A DNA stretch of 55,377 nucleotides from Gammaproteobacteria bacterium. Lineage in GTDB: Bacteria; Pseudomonadota; Gammaproteobacteria; Steroidobacterales; Steroidobacteraceae. Below the pieces are notes generated by a model that saw nothing but the letters and a program-made list of their open reading frames with translations, was not told the DNA's origin and searched no databases. Shown piece by piece: positions 11,242 to 19,344 of this stretch; the first letter of the stretch is position 1, and each line of letters starts with the position of its first letter. Location: positions 50,454 through 105,830 of the forward strand of contig PLET01000043.1 of NCBI GenBank assembly GCA_003137095.1, read 5' to 3'. The position numbers and the translations under genes are program-made.

Positions 11242-11260
11242 GATAATGATTCTCATTATA
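11242..11260. promoter_or_regulatory. Fur box upstream of the Tat-exported DapA-like gene
   Basis: The 19-mer GATAATGATTCTCATTATA matches the classical Fur consensus at 16 of 19 positions and contains a perfect 7-bp inverted repeat (ATAATGA-TTC-TCATTAT). It lies between 12 and 30 bases upstream of the ATG at 11230, where bound Fur would block transcription or initiation. It stands out sharply from the GC-rich background. Confidence 0.75.
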
Positions 11261-11442
11261 TAATTACATAGCCTAACAAATGGGACAAGAACCACTCAAA
11301 CGCCCCCGCACCGCCCGTGGCGCCGCGCCGCGCCTTGCCGCTTCTTGGCATTTCTCGTAGACTCTACGTATTCCATTGTGGTGTCGCCCGCGTATCATGC
11401 CCCGCAGTGTGGCGCGCAGGGGTGATTTGGTGCGTGGCCGCA

Positions 11443-11483
11443 AATTATCACAATGTGAAATGTCATATCAGAATATGATAATT
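11443..11483. promoter_or_regulatory. Candidate operator: nested AT-rich inverted repeats before iclR-type gene
   Basis: AATTATCA at 11443-11450 is mirrored by TGATAATT at 11476-11483, and inside this lies TCATAT-CAGA-ATATGA at 11463-11478. The repeats end nine bases before the regulator's ATG. IclR proteins commonly bind palindromes overlapping their own divergent promoter, so autoregulation is the natural reading, but binding is inferred. Confidence 0.5.
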
Positions 11484-11491
11484 GCTTGAAA

Positions 11492-12343
11492 ATGCCGAAA
11501 TCCGAGCGCAAAGACAAGCCCGGCAAGCCGGCCGCCGCGCCCGACGTACCGGTCAAACGACAGGCGTTGGCGGGCACGCAAACCTTGGCGCGCGGCCTGG
11601 AGGTGATCGACGCCGTCGCGGGGGGGGCCACCAGCCTCGCCGAACTCGCCACCGCCATCGGCCTGACCCGCAGCACCACCCACCGGCTCGCGGCGCTGCT
11701 GGTGGAGCGCCGTTACCTGGATTTCTCACGCCGCGACGGCTACTCCCTCGGTCCGAAGCTGCTCGAACTCGGCTATGTGACCTCCCAGCGCATGAGCCTG
11801 CCGCGCGTCGCGCGCGATCATCTCGAAGCGCTCTCCGCCAGTTCCGGCGACACCGTGCATCTCGGCATTCTCGAGGGCTCGCGGGCCCTGTACCTCGACA
11901 AGCTGCCGGGCAGCCGGCGCGTGGAGATCAGCTCGCGCATCGGTGAGCGCCAGCCGCTGCGCTCCACCGGGCTCGGCAAGGCCCTGATGCTGGACGCCGA
12001 CGAGAAGCAGTGGCGCGAGTATTACGATCACGAAGCCCGCCTCGGCAACGGCTACGACGTGCCCCTCGAGGTATGGCTGCGCCGCATGCGCGAGTATGCC
12101 GAGAACGGCTATGCCTTCGACCTCGAGGAGAACGAGGACCGGATCCGCTGCGTGGCCGCGCCCATCCGCGGCGTCGACGGCGGCATCGTCGGCGCCATCA
12201 GTGTGTCGAGCGCCGCACAGTACATGGACGACCTGCGTATGCGCGGACTGACCTTCGACGTGAAGAAGACCGCCGCCGCCATCAGCGCGGCGCTTGGCTA
12301 CAATCCGGCCGCGGTACCGCGCGCCGAGCGCCGCAAAGCCTGA
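11492..12343 (+). CDS. IclR family transcriptional regulator
   Basis: A 283-residue DNA-binding regulator. Residues ~25-85 form the N-terminal winged helix-turn-helix (TSLAELATAIGLTRSTTHRLAALL). The C-terminal IclR effector domain spans ~100-265 (GDTVHLGILEGSRALYLDKL; LRSTGLGKALM; ENEDRIRCVAAPIRG). The family senses small organic acids and often controls adjacent catabolic operons (aromatics, uronates, glyoxylate shunt). Its place amid sugar-acid-like genes and its divergent orientation to the DapA-like gene make it the probable local regulator. I chose ATG 11492; an in-frame TTG at 11486 is possible. No good Shine-Dalgarno is visible. The nested palindromes immediately upstream suggest autoregulation. 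Confidence 0.9.
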   Translation: MPKSERKDKPGKPAAAPDVPVKRQALAGTQTLARGLEVIDAVAGGATSLAELATAIGLTRSTTHRLAALLVERRYLDFSRRDGYSLGPKLLELGYVTSQRMSLPRVARDHLEALSASSGDTVHLGILEGSRALYLDKLPGSRRVEISSRIGERQPLRSTGLGKALMLDADEKQWREYYDHEARLGNGYDVPLEVWLRRMREYAENGYAFDLEENEDRIRCVAAPIRGVDGGIVGAISVSSAAQYMDDLRMRGLTFDVKKTAAAISAALGYNPAAVPRAERRKA

Positions 12344-14347
12344 CTATTCCGGCAGCGCGAACGCCAGAAATCCCGCCGCGCTCGCGATGCACACATATTG
12401 CCTGCCGCCGACCATGTAGGTCATGGGTGAGGCGCGGAAATTCTCGTTGGCCGGGAAATGCCACAGTGCAGTGCCGGTGCGCGCGTCGAGCGCGGTGAAC
12501 ATGCCGCTGTCCTCGCCGACGAACACCAGGCCGCCGCGGGTCGAGAGCGTGCCGCTGGAGCCGCGCGTGCCGCCCACCATCACGTAGTCCCACACGGTCT
12601 TGCCGGTCTGGATGTCGAGCGCGCGCACCGAACGGTTGCCGCCCGCCAGCATGCTGCCGGTGCCGTTGAAATAGCGCTTGCCCATCTCGAACGGCGCAGG
12701 GATCAATTTGGTGATGGCGCAGCGGTCGGCGGCCAGGAAATAAAAGAGCTTCAGCGACGGATCGTACGCCGCCGACATCCAATTGGTTGCCGCCGCGGGA
12801 CACACCACCGAGCCCCCGGGCGTCGGCTCCCCGCCCGGCAGCAGAATGGCCTTGCCGGCCTTGGTGTAGCCGCTCGCCCAGGTCACCTTGTTCACGAAGG
12901 GCGTGGCGAGCAGCAGCTTGCCGTCGGTGCGGTCGAGCACGAAGAAAAAGCCGTTGCGGTTGGCCTGCACCAGGAGCTTGCGCGGCCGTCCGCCGAAATT
13001 CTCGTCCACCAGCATCAGCGGTTCGTCGGCGTCGTAATCGTGGGTGTCGTGCGGGGTGAACTGGTAATACCAGAGCAGCTCGCCGCTCCCCGGCCGCAGT
13101 GCCAGCACGCTGTCCGTGTACAGGTTGTCGCCCAGGCGCTGCGCGCCGTTGAAATCCGGGCAGGGATTGCCGACGGCCCAATACACGATGTCGAGTTCCG
13201 GATCGTAGGAGCCGCTCATCCAGGTCGCCCCGCAGCCGTGCTCGAGCGCGCTGCCCTTCCAGGTCTCGGCGAGTTTTTCGCCCGGCTGCGGCACGGTCCA
13301 GAACTGCCACTCGCGCCTGCCCGTGGCGGCATCATACGAGGCCACGAAGCCGCGCGCTCCCTCCTCGCCGCCGGCGACGCCGGTGATGACGTGAGTGCCG
13401 ATCACCAGCGGCGCGCCGCTCGCGCTGTACTGGGACTTCGGCCAATCGGTCATCGCGACGTCCCACACCAGAGCGCCGCTGTTGCGATCGAGGGCGAGCA
13501 GATGCGCGTTGTCGGTCATCATGAGCACGTGATCGGCCGCGATGCCCACCCCGCGGTTGGCGCCGCCGGCCGCTTCGCCGAGCAGCCCCGGGGTCTGCGC
13601 ACGCTTGTACGCCCACAGCTGGCGGCCGCTGCGCGCATCCAGCGCGTACACCGCGTTCACCGCCGTCACGTACATCACGCCGTCGATCACCACCGGCGTC
13701 GCCTCCAGGCGCGGCGCACCGGTCGCGGGGAACATCCACTGCAGCGCCAGCCGTTGCACATTGCCGGCGTTGATCTGATCCAGGCTGCTGTGGCGGTTGC
13801 TGCTGTAGCTGCCGTCGTAGCGCGGCCAGTCGAGCTTCGGCTCAACGGGCGCCTCGCGATAGGCCGCACCGTCGCGCGTCAACAGATGAATCCGGCCGGC
13901 GGCATCCGCGAGCTGCAGATTGAAATTCGTCTCGTTGAGGATGTCGCCCGTGAGCGTCGCGCCGCCCTCGAGCGGGACCGTGCGGTGCGGCTTCGGCACC
14001 TCACCCGCCGGCGCCAGGGTGTGCAGGAACGCGAGCAGCGGGGTCATCTCCGCAGCGGCGATGTCGTGCGCCGGCATGGCGCGCACGCCGCTGCGGATCA
14101 GGGCCGCGATTTCCGCATCGGGATGACCGGCAACGAAGGCCTTCAGGCTCGGCGCGCGCTCGCTGCCGTTGCCGTCGCCGCCGTGACACACCGCGCAGCG
14201 GCTGGCGAAGGATCCCGCGCCCTCAGAGGGTGGCGCCGCCGGCTGGACGGAGGGCGCCGCCGGTTGGGCACCGGCGGCGCCCGCGAGCAGCGCGAGCGCG
14301 GCAATGAGTCCGCGATGTGCAGGGTAGTCGGTCGACGGCATCCACAT
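12344..14347 (-). CDS. PQQ-dependent dehydrogenase with N-terminal cytochrome c (quinohemoprotein)
   Basis: A 667-residue periplasmic oxidoreductase. After a signal peptide (about residues 1-27) comes one c-type haem site, CAVCH at 51-55, with a possible Met ligand in RAMPAHD. An eight-bladed PQQ propeller follows (W-motif blades; GATWMSGSYDPELD, VGNPCPDFNG, NLYTDSVLAL, PHDTHDYDADEP). It oxidises an alcohol or sugar hydroxyl and passes electrons via its haem. The haem domain sits at the N-terminus, the reverse of classical type II quinohemoprotein alcohol dehydrogenases, which carry it C-terminally. The vicinal-cysteine loop of methanol/ethanol dehydrogenases is not obvious, and the substrate is unknown. 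It is convergent with the IclR gene (stop codons adjacent) and lies downstream of the TonB receptor on the same strand, 37 bases away. Confidence 0.9.
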   Translation of the reverse strand: MWMPSTDYPAHRGLIAALALLAGAAGAQPAAPSVQPAAPPSEGAGSFASRCAVCHGGDGNGSERAPSLKAFVAGHPDAEIAALIRSGVRAMPAHDIAAAEMTPLLAFLHTLAPAGEVPKPHRTVPLEGGATLTGDILNETNFNLQLADAAGRIHLLTRDGAAYREAPVEPKLDWPRYDGSYSSNRHSSLDQINAGNVQRLALQWMFPATGAPRLEATPVVIDGVMYVTAVNAVYALDARSGRQLWAYKRAQTPGLLGEAAGGANRGVGIAADHVLMMTDNAHLLALDRNSGALVWDVAMTDWPKSQYSASGAPLVIGTHVITGVAGGEEGARGFVASYDAATGRREWQFWTVPQPGEKLAETWKGSALEHGCGATWMSGSYDPELDIVYWAVGNPCPDFNGAQRLGDNLYTDSVLALRPGSGELLWYYQFTPHDTHDYDADEPLMLVDENFGGRPRKLLVQANRNGFFFVLDRTDGKLLLATPFVNKVTWASGYTKAGKAILLPGGEPTPGGSVVCPAAATNWMSAAYDPSLKLFYFLAADRCAITKLIPAPFEMGKRYFNGTGSMLAGGNRSVRALDIQTGKTVWDYVMVGGTRGSSGTLSTRGGLVFVGEDSGMFTALDARTGTALWHFPANENFRASPMTYMVGGRQYVCIASAAGFLAFALPE

Positions 14348-14384
14348 AGTGTAAACCGGTTGACCGGCGCAGCACCAAGCGCCC

Positions 14385-17297
14385 TCAGAAACGTTTGTTG
14401 AAGCTCACGCGAAAGGTGCGTCCCAACGGACTCGCCGATTCGCTCGCGAAGCCGCCCGAGGCGCCCGTCACCAGCTCCAGCGGCGGCGCCTCATTGAAGA
14501 TGTTGTAGACGTTGAGCTGCAGCCGCAGGCCCTTCTTGGCGCCGCTCGAGTCCGGGAAATCCCAGATCGCCGACCAATCCACGGTCACGAAGGGGCTCAC
14601 CCATTGCAGCTGATTGGCGAGGCCTGCGCCGTTCGGGTTGGTGGCGTAGCTGAAGGGCGTCCAGAGGTAGTTGTAGTGGCCGGTGTAGTTCACCGCCGCC
14701 TGCGTGCTCAAGGGACCGGCCTGCCAGCCGGCCGTGGCGCGCACATGCCAGGGGATGATGCTCTGCGCGCCGGCGTCATTCTGGAAATACTGCAGACCGC
14801 TGGTCAGATTGTCGGTGAAGGCCACGCCCGGCGCCGCCTGGGATTGGAACTTGAGCAGATATTCGCCGCTCAGATCCACCATCATCGTGCCGATGCCGAG
14901 CGGGTGCTGATAGTTGAAGTCGAAGTCCCAGCCGTCGATGTCGGTGGCGCCGAGGTTCGTGCGGCGCAAATCGGTGACCAGGTAGGTCGGTGGCGTGCCG
15001 GTGAAGTTGATCGCCCGTACGCCGTTCAGCAGCGCCGCGAGCGTGGCTTGCGGGATGGGACCGTAGCAGGGCCCTCCGGTCCCCGCGGGCACCGGATTGC
15101 CGTGCGCATCACAGCCCGTCGCCGATATCTGGTTGAAGGTATACACCTGTCCCGCCAGCGCCGGATTGTTGATGGCCGCCACGTTGTTCGGCGGGATTTC
15201 CACCTCGTTCAAGTAGCGGATCAAAAAGTACGTGGCGCTCGCCTTGAAACCCGGCAGCCAGGTCGGCTTGAAATCCAGACCGAAGGAGGCCGTTTTTGCG
15301 GTCTCCGGCTTGAGGTTCGGCTTGCCGCCGGCGAAGCCGATGGTCGACAGGCCGTTCGCCACGGGGAAATTGGTCGGTCCCACCGTGCTGCCGCTGGTGG
15401 TGCCCGCGGTCGCGCGGGTGTCGATCGCGTAGCTGTCGGCCAGCTGCGGCGCATGGAACGAGGTGCCGTAACTGCCGCGGAAGCTCAGACTCTCGACCGG
15501 CGACCACTCGACGCCGTATTTCGGATTGGTAGTCTTGCCGAAGTCGCTGTAATGGTCGTAGCGCTCGGCGAGCGACAGCGACAGGCGCCGCACGCCGGGC
15601 AGCGAGTTCGCGGATCCGATGAGGGGCACCGCCAGTTCGCCGAACACCGCGTCCACCAGGCGGCTGGCCGACTGGTTGTTGGGCTGGGTGAAATTCGGCT
15701 CGCCCGCAATGCCGATCGGATCCTCACCGCTGTACTGTTCGTGGCGGTTCTCCCCGCCGAGGGCGAGCTTCAGGTCGCCGCCCGGCAGCGCGAACAGCGT
15801 GCCGTCCGCCTTGACGTTGAAATCGTAGATGCGCTGCACCGCCTTGAACAACAGCGGCCAGTCCATGATGGCCTGGATGACCTGCGGGTTGGTCCTGCCG
15901 CCGAACGGATCGAGCGCCGTCGCCGTGGTCGTGCCGAACTCGGCCGCGTACAGGGCATTCGGATTCGGACCCGAGCTGTCGTTGTCGAGCGCGAGACTGG
16001 TGCTGTAGCCGTAGTTGAAATCCGTGGTCAGCTGCCAGGAGCGGCTCAGGTCCACGCTGGCGCCGAAATCGAGCATGCCGGATTGCGCCCGATAGTCGTT
16101 GACCACATTGCCGGCGGCGCCGAACACGCCGGAATTGGCAAACACCTGTTCCACCGACCCCGGCGTCACGGTGTAGCCGGCCGGCGCCAGGAAGTAGGGA
16201 TTGGTGCCCGGAATGATCAGCGTGCCGGTCTGCTGCAGCGTGCCCGGGATGCCGTTCAGCGAGCCGTTGTTCACCACCAGATTGGTCTCATTGTAGATCT
16301 GATGCGCCAGATCGTCGGTCCACTTGGCGTCGGCGAACAGATGCACGCGATCCCCCACGTCCTGGCGCACATCGCCCACCAGCGCATAGCGCCGGTTCGG
16401 ATTGATCAGCTGATCGTTGAGGCCCGGGTCGCAAGATGCCGCCTGGGTGATGGGCGGCACGTACTTGGCCTGTGCCGGGTTCGCCGCCGACAGCGCCGCC
16501 ACCGGGGTCACCGGTTCCTTCGCCAGGGTGCTGGAATTGTAGTAAACGCCGTTGAGCAGCACGTTCGCCGGACCGCCGCAGTAGGCGCTCAGGCCGTCCT
16601 TGCCGCCGTACTGGCGCAAATCCTGGGTGTAGTACGAACGGTCGCTGTTCAGGAGAGCGGAGTTGCCCTCATAGGTGCCGGAGAGGATCAGCGATCCCGT
16701 GCTCCACACCTTGCCGTAGGTCTGGCCGATGTTGTCGGCGTCGTAGCCGTTCGCCTTGGTATAGCTGCCGCTGGTGTCGAAGCCCTCGAAATTCTTCTTC
16801 AGAATGATGTTGATCACGCCGGCCACCGCGTCCGAACCATAGGTCGCCGAGCCGCCGTCCTGCACGATCTCGATGTGATCGATCGCACCGGCCGGAATCG
16901 AGGACGGATCGGCGGTGGTGAGCAGCGGCGAATCGCCCACCAGGCGATGGCCGTCGAGCATCACCAACACCGCGGTACCCGGCAGGCCGCGCATGCCGGG
17001 CACGGTGGCGCCGGTGCTGCGAAACTCCTGGTTGCCGCCGATGGGCAGGGTGTTGAAGCTGTTGAGCGCCGGCTGTGTCGCGAGCAGATCGGCGGTGTTG
17101 GTGGTGCCGGATTGGATGATCGTCTGGCTGTCGATCGTGGTGGCCGGTTCGCCGATCGGGCCCGATCCGCGGATCAACGTGCCGGTGACCACGACCTCCT
17201 GCAGCTCGGTGGTGTCGGCCGGTTTGTTGCCGGCCGCCTGGCCGAAGGCCGTGGCGGACAGGACACACGACGCCAGCATCAACAATGTCTTGTTCAT
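14385..17297 (-). CDS. TonB-dependent outer-membrane receptor
   Basis: A 970-residue outer-membrane transporter. It has a signal peptide (MNKTLLMLASCVLSATAFG), then a TonB box region (ELQEVVVTGTLIRG), a plug domain (TIDSQTI...; DGGSATYGSDAVAGVINIILKK, residues ~50-175), a 22-strand barrel, and the terminal aromatic signature (...FRVSFNKRF). Members with this plug (IEIVQDGGSATYGSDAVAGV) are common in Gammaproteobacteria and import oligosaccharides, aromatic compounds or metal chelates. Position directly upstream of a PQQ dehydrogenase and beside other periplasmic oxidases suggests uptake of the substrate used by this island. The 107-base upstream region carries two copies of the 12-base motif seen at other island promoters. 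Confidence 0.95.
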   Translation of the reverse strand: MNKTLLMLASCVLSATAFGQAAGNKPADTTELQEVVVTGTLIRGSGPIGEPATTIDSQTIIQSGTTNTADLLATQPALNSFNTLPIGGNQEFRSTGATVPGMRGLPGTAVLVMLDGHRLVGDSPLLTTADPSSIPAGAIDHIEIVQDGGSATYGSDAVAGVINIILKKNFEGFDTSGSYTKANGYDADNIGQTYGKVWSTGSLILSGTYEGNSALLNSDRSYYTQDLRQYGGKDGLSAYCGGPANVLLNGVYYNSSTLAKEPVTPVAALSAANPAQAKYVPPITQAASCDPGLNDQLINPNRRYALVGDVRQDVGDRVHLFADAKWTDDLAHQIYNETNLVVNNGSLNGIPGTLQQTGTLIIPGTNPYFLAPAGYTVTPGSVEQVFANSGVFGAAGNVVNDYRAQSGMLDFGASVDLSRSWQLTTDFNYGYSTSLALDNDSSGPNPNALYAAEFGTTTATALDPFGGRTNPQVIQAIMDWPLLFKAVQRIYDFNVKADGTLFALPGGDLKLALGGENRHEQYSGEDPIGIAGEPNFTQPNNQSASRLVDAVFGELAVPLIGSANSLPGVRRLSLSLAERYDHYSDFGKTTNPKYGVEWSPVESLSFRGSYGTSFHAPQLADSYAIDTRATAGTTSGSTVGPTNFPVANGLSTIGFAGGKPNLKPETAKTASFGLDFKPTWLPGFKASATYFLIRYLNEVEIPPNNVAAINNPALAGQVYTFNQISATGCDAHGNPVPAGTGGPCYGPIPQATLAALLNGVRAINFTGTPPTYLVTDLRRTNLGATDIDGWDFDFNYQHPLGIGTMMVDLSGEYLLKFQSQAAPGVAFTDNLTSGLQYFQNDAGAQSIIPWHVRATAGWQAGPLSTQAAVNYTGHYNYLWTPFSYATNPNGAGLANQLQWVSPFVTVDWSAIWDFPDSSGAKKGLRLQLNVYNIFNEAPPLELVTGASGGFASESASPLGRTFRVSFNKRF

Positions 17298-17354
17298 TCA
17301 ACATCCCCCTATCTGTTATTCGACTTATTCCGTCCGTCGCACGGCCGGCATATG

Positions 17355-17366
17355 TTGGGACGTTAT
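17355..17366 (+). promoter_or_regulatory. Candidate island operator motif, TonB receptor promoter copy 1
   Basis: TTGGGACGTTAT fits the consensus WTGNGACGYYWT that I derived from four intergenic sites in this island. It lies 58 bases upstream of the receptor start and forms an inverted pair with the copy at 17397-17408 (30-base spacer). Binding is inferred. Confidence 0.4.
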
Positions 17367-17396
17367 ACTACATTTTAGAATTGATGCAATATTGGG

Positions 17397-17408
17397 ATAG
17401 CGTCTCAA
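17397..17408 (-). promoter_or_regulatory. Candidate island operator motif, TonB receptor promoter copy 2
   Basis: The minus strand reads TTGAGACGCTAT, matching WTGNGACGYYWT. It overlaps the stop codon of the upstream cytochrome/HhH gene and lies 100 bases before the TonB receptor start, in inverted orientation to copy 1. Confidence 0.35.
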
Positions 17409-17908
17409 TAGAAAATCAGGCGGGCCCTGGCATCGAGACCCCGCCCATCGGCACCCACGACGCCCTTGAGATCCGCGAAATCGGCGATTTTTTGGTTTTT
17501 TCGCCGCACAATGATGGCCTGCACCGCCGCTTCCGGCAGATCCAGCACCCCCGCCAGCGCATCCGCATCGGCCGTGTTCACGTTGATGGTGGTCATGGTC
17601 CGGTACAGGAAATCCATGATGTCGTCGAATTGCGCGTCGCTGCCGCGCGCGCCCTGGTCCACCATTTTTTGCACCGTCTCGCGCCACGCCTCGTAGCTCA
17701 TGGGCGTGTCCATGACAATCTGCAACGGGTGGCACTGCCCGCATACCGCCTTGACCGAGGCGCCCTCCCGGGCGAGCTCCGCATCCTGCGCCCGATCCGC
17801 CGGTGGCGGTGGTGCCGCCGGCACCGGCGGTGCAGCCAACGCCGCGGCCGCCGCCAGCGCGGCCGCCAGCACCGCCGCCCCCGCCAATGCCGCCATCGGG
17901 GTCCTCAC
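17405..17908 (-). CDS. Exported cytochrome c-like/helix-hairpin-helix fusion protein
   Basis: A 167-residue protein with an Ala-rich signal peptide and Pro-rich linker (1-40), a single c-type haem motif CGQCH at 56-60, and a C-terminal helix-hairpin-helix module (~108-153, INVNTADADALAGVLDLPEAAVQAIIVRR). The second part resembles ComEA/DUF655-type HhH domains (VNTA...L..L.GI....A..I...R). HhH domains usually bind DNA, but in a periplasmic cytochrome they may serve as a docking module. It overlaps the downstream stop-start of the YVTN propeller gene by four bases (ATGA), so the two are co-translated. A role as electron carrier for the PQQ dehydrogenases is plausible but inferred. Confidence 0.75.
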   Translation of the reverse strand: MRTPMAALAGAAVLAAALAAAAALAAPPVPAAPPPPADRAQDAELAREGASVKAVCGQCHPLQIVMDTPMSYEAWRETVQKMVDQGARGSDAQFDDIMDFLYRTMTTINVNTADADALAGVLDLPEAAVQAIIVRRKNQKIADFADLKGVVGADGRGLDARARLIFY

Positions 17909-19242
17909 GGACGCGTTTGTTTCTCCCCGGTCAGCGTGATGGGCGCGCTGCCCGGCAGCGGCGTGACATGCGGTCCCACGCCCAGCTGCTCCGCGGTCAG
18001 GTAATCGCCGAAGCTGTTGGCGAACTGGTTGGAGACGCGCTGCGCGTGGCCGTTGTCGAAGGTCATGTCGAGCAGCTTCTCGCTGTACATGGGATGGCCG
18101 TACTCATCCTTCAGCTCGCCGACGATCTTGTGGGTCTTCACGTCGATCACATCGCCCGAGGAGGCGAAGGCCACGTTGCCGTCGAGGCCAAAGGTCAGCC
18201 AGAACGCACCGGCGGTGGTGTCGATGGTGTCGATCTCCTTCGGGTCATCCGTGTTCGAGAAGATGTGGATCTTGTTGAAGATGCCGTCCGTGACCCAGAC
18301 TTCCTTTTCATCCGGCGTGAGCGCGATGCCGTGGCTCGGGCAGCCGTGCGGAATGCGCGGGCGCGGCGTCGTGTTCCATTTCGAGCGCCAGTCCACACTG
18401 GTCACCTCGACGGTCTTGATGATCTGGCCGCTCGCGACGTCGGCGATCAGATAGCCCATGAAATTGTTGTTGTTGGCGTACACCCGGCTCGAATCCTTGT
18501 TGAGCACGAACACACGGACGTTGTCCGGAAAGCGGATGGTCTTGAGAACCTTGCGCGACTGCACGTCCGAGACGGTCATCACCTTGCCGTTCGGCGACAT
18601 GAAGGCCGTCTTGCCGTCCGCGCTCAGGTTCAGATTGTGGGACCCGAGACTCTGCGGCGCCTCCAGCTTGCCGATGAGCTTGCCGGTCGCGGCATCCACC
18701 TCGTACCAATAGTCCTGCAGATCGCCGCCCACCACGATGATCTTGCCGTCCGGGGTGACCTGCGGCCGCTCGCAGCACTTGCCGTCCAGCGTCACCGACC
18801 AGACCATCTTGTCCGTGCCCATGTCGATGGCGGCCATGCGCCCGCGGGCCGCCACGTAGATGAGGTTGGTGACCGGACTCGCCGCCACGCCCGACACCTG
18901 TTCGGGGCTCATGCTGGCCGCATATTCCCAGGTCGGCACGCGCTTGACGAAGCGGTAATTGTCACCCGCATCCAGCACCACGATGCCGACGCCGTTGAGC
19001 CACGCCGGCCGCTCCAGGGAGCCCGGCTCGGTGACATAGACGAGATGCCTGGCCCGCGGGCGGAAATTATCCGGCGGACCGCGTTTCTTGCGCGCCGCAA
19101 ACCGCGCCGCCTCCTCCGCCGGCGTGAGCGCCGCCGGCGCTGCATTCATGTCCGGTGAACCGCCGGGAGCCGCCGGCGTTTGCGCCAAAGCCGCCGCGCC
19201 GCCCAGCAACCCCAGCGCAGCCACAACCGATATCGCGTGCAT
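17905..19242 (-). CDS. Exported YVTN-type beta-propeller protein
   Basis: A 445-residue periplasmic protein: signal peptide (MHAISVVAALGLLGGAAALA), a short Pro/Ala linker, then about seven propeller repeats of the YVTN/lactonase-like type (ASPVTNLIYVAARGRMAAID; TPDGKIIVVGGD; SADGKTAFMSPNG; DSSRVYANNNN; TPDEKEVWVTDG). Such proteins often accompany PQQ-dependent oxidation systems, where they may bind the cofactor or substrate or act as scaffolds. No catalytic motif can be assigned. A Cys pair (GKCCERP) is notable. It is the first gene of a two-gene unit with the cytochrome/HhH protein and is divergent from the Tat-exported lactonase. The shared 102-base promoter region carries repeated AATATATGA motifs. 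Confidence 0.8.
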   Translation of the reverse strand: MHAISVVAALGLLGGAAALAQTPAAPGGSPDMNAAPAALTPAEEAARFAARKKRGPPDNFRPRARHLVYVTEPGSLERPAWLNGVGIVVLDAGDNYRFVKRVPTWEYAASMSPEQVSGVAASPVTNLIYVAARGRMAAIDMGTDKMVWSVTLDGKCCERPQVTPDGKIIVVGGDLQDYWYEVDAATGKLIGKLEAPQSLGSHNLNLSADGKTAFMSPNGKVMTVSDVQSRKVLKTIRFPDNVRVFVLNKDSSRVYANNNNFMGYLIADVASGQIIKTVEVTSVDWRSKWNTTPRPRIPHGCPSHGIALTPDEKEVWVTDGIFNKIHIFSNTDDPKEIDTIDTTAGAFWLTFGLDGNVAFASSGDVIDVKTHKIVGELKDEYGHPMYSEKLLDMTFDNGHAQRVSNQFANSFGDYLTAEQLGVGPHVTPLPGSAPITLTGEKQTRP

Positions 19243-19280
19243 TTGTGCTCCCCACCGCCCCTGCCAAGGACAGATTTTAT

Positions 19281-19309
19281 AATATATGATAAGGCGTCAC
19301 AATATATGA
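19281..19309. promoter_or_regulatory. Direct AATATATGA repeats and island motif in divergent promoter
   Basis: AATATATGA occurs at 19281-19289 and again at 19301-19309, exactly 20 bases apart (two helical turns). Between them the minus strand carries TTGTGACGCCTT (19291-19302), which fits the island motif WTGNGACGYYWT. The arrangement lies between the divergent YVTN and lactonase genes and is a good candidate for an operator. AATATATGA recurs at 32572-32580 upstream of the SDR gene. Confidence 0.45.
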
Positions 19310-19332
19310 AAATACGTCCGCTGCAAATCGCC

Positions 19333-19338
19333 AGGGGG
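19333..19338 (+). promoter_or_regulatory. Ribosome-binding site that fixes the lactonase start
   Basis: AGGGGG lies six bases before the ATG at 19345. It decides against the longer frame that begins at 19180, and places the twin-arginine motif near the N-terminus. Confidence 0.75.
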
Positions 19339-19344
19339 TCACAC

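Noticed and set aside
9416-11263. A 615-codon plus-strand open frame
   Set aside because: Runs antisense through pirin and the DapA-like gene, both of which have clear family motifs on the other strand.
12458-14401. A 647-codon plus-strand open frame
   Set aside because: Antisense of the first PQQ dehydrogenase; low-complexity His/Arg/Ala-rich composition.
14604-17378. A 924-codon plus-strand open frame
   Set aside because: It is the antisense of the TonB receptor, Arg/His-rich and without recognisable motifs.
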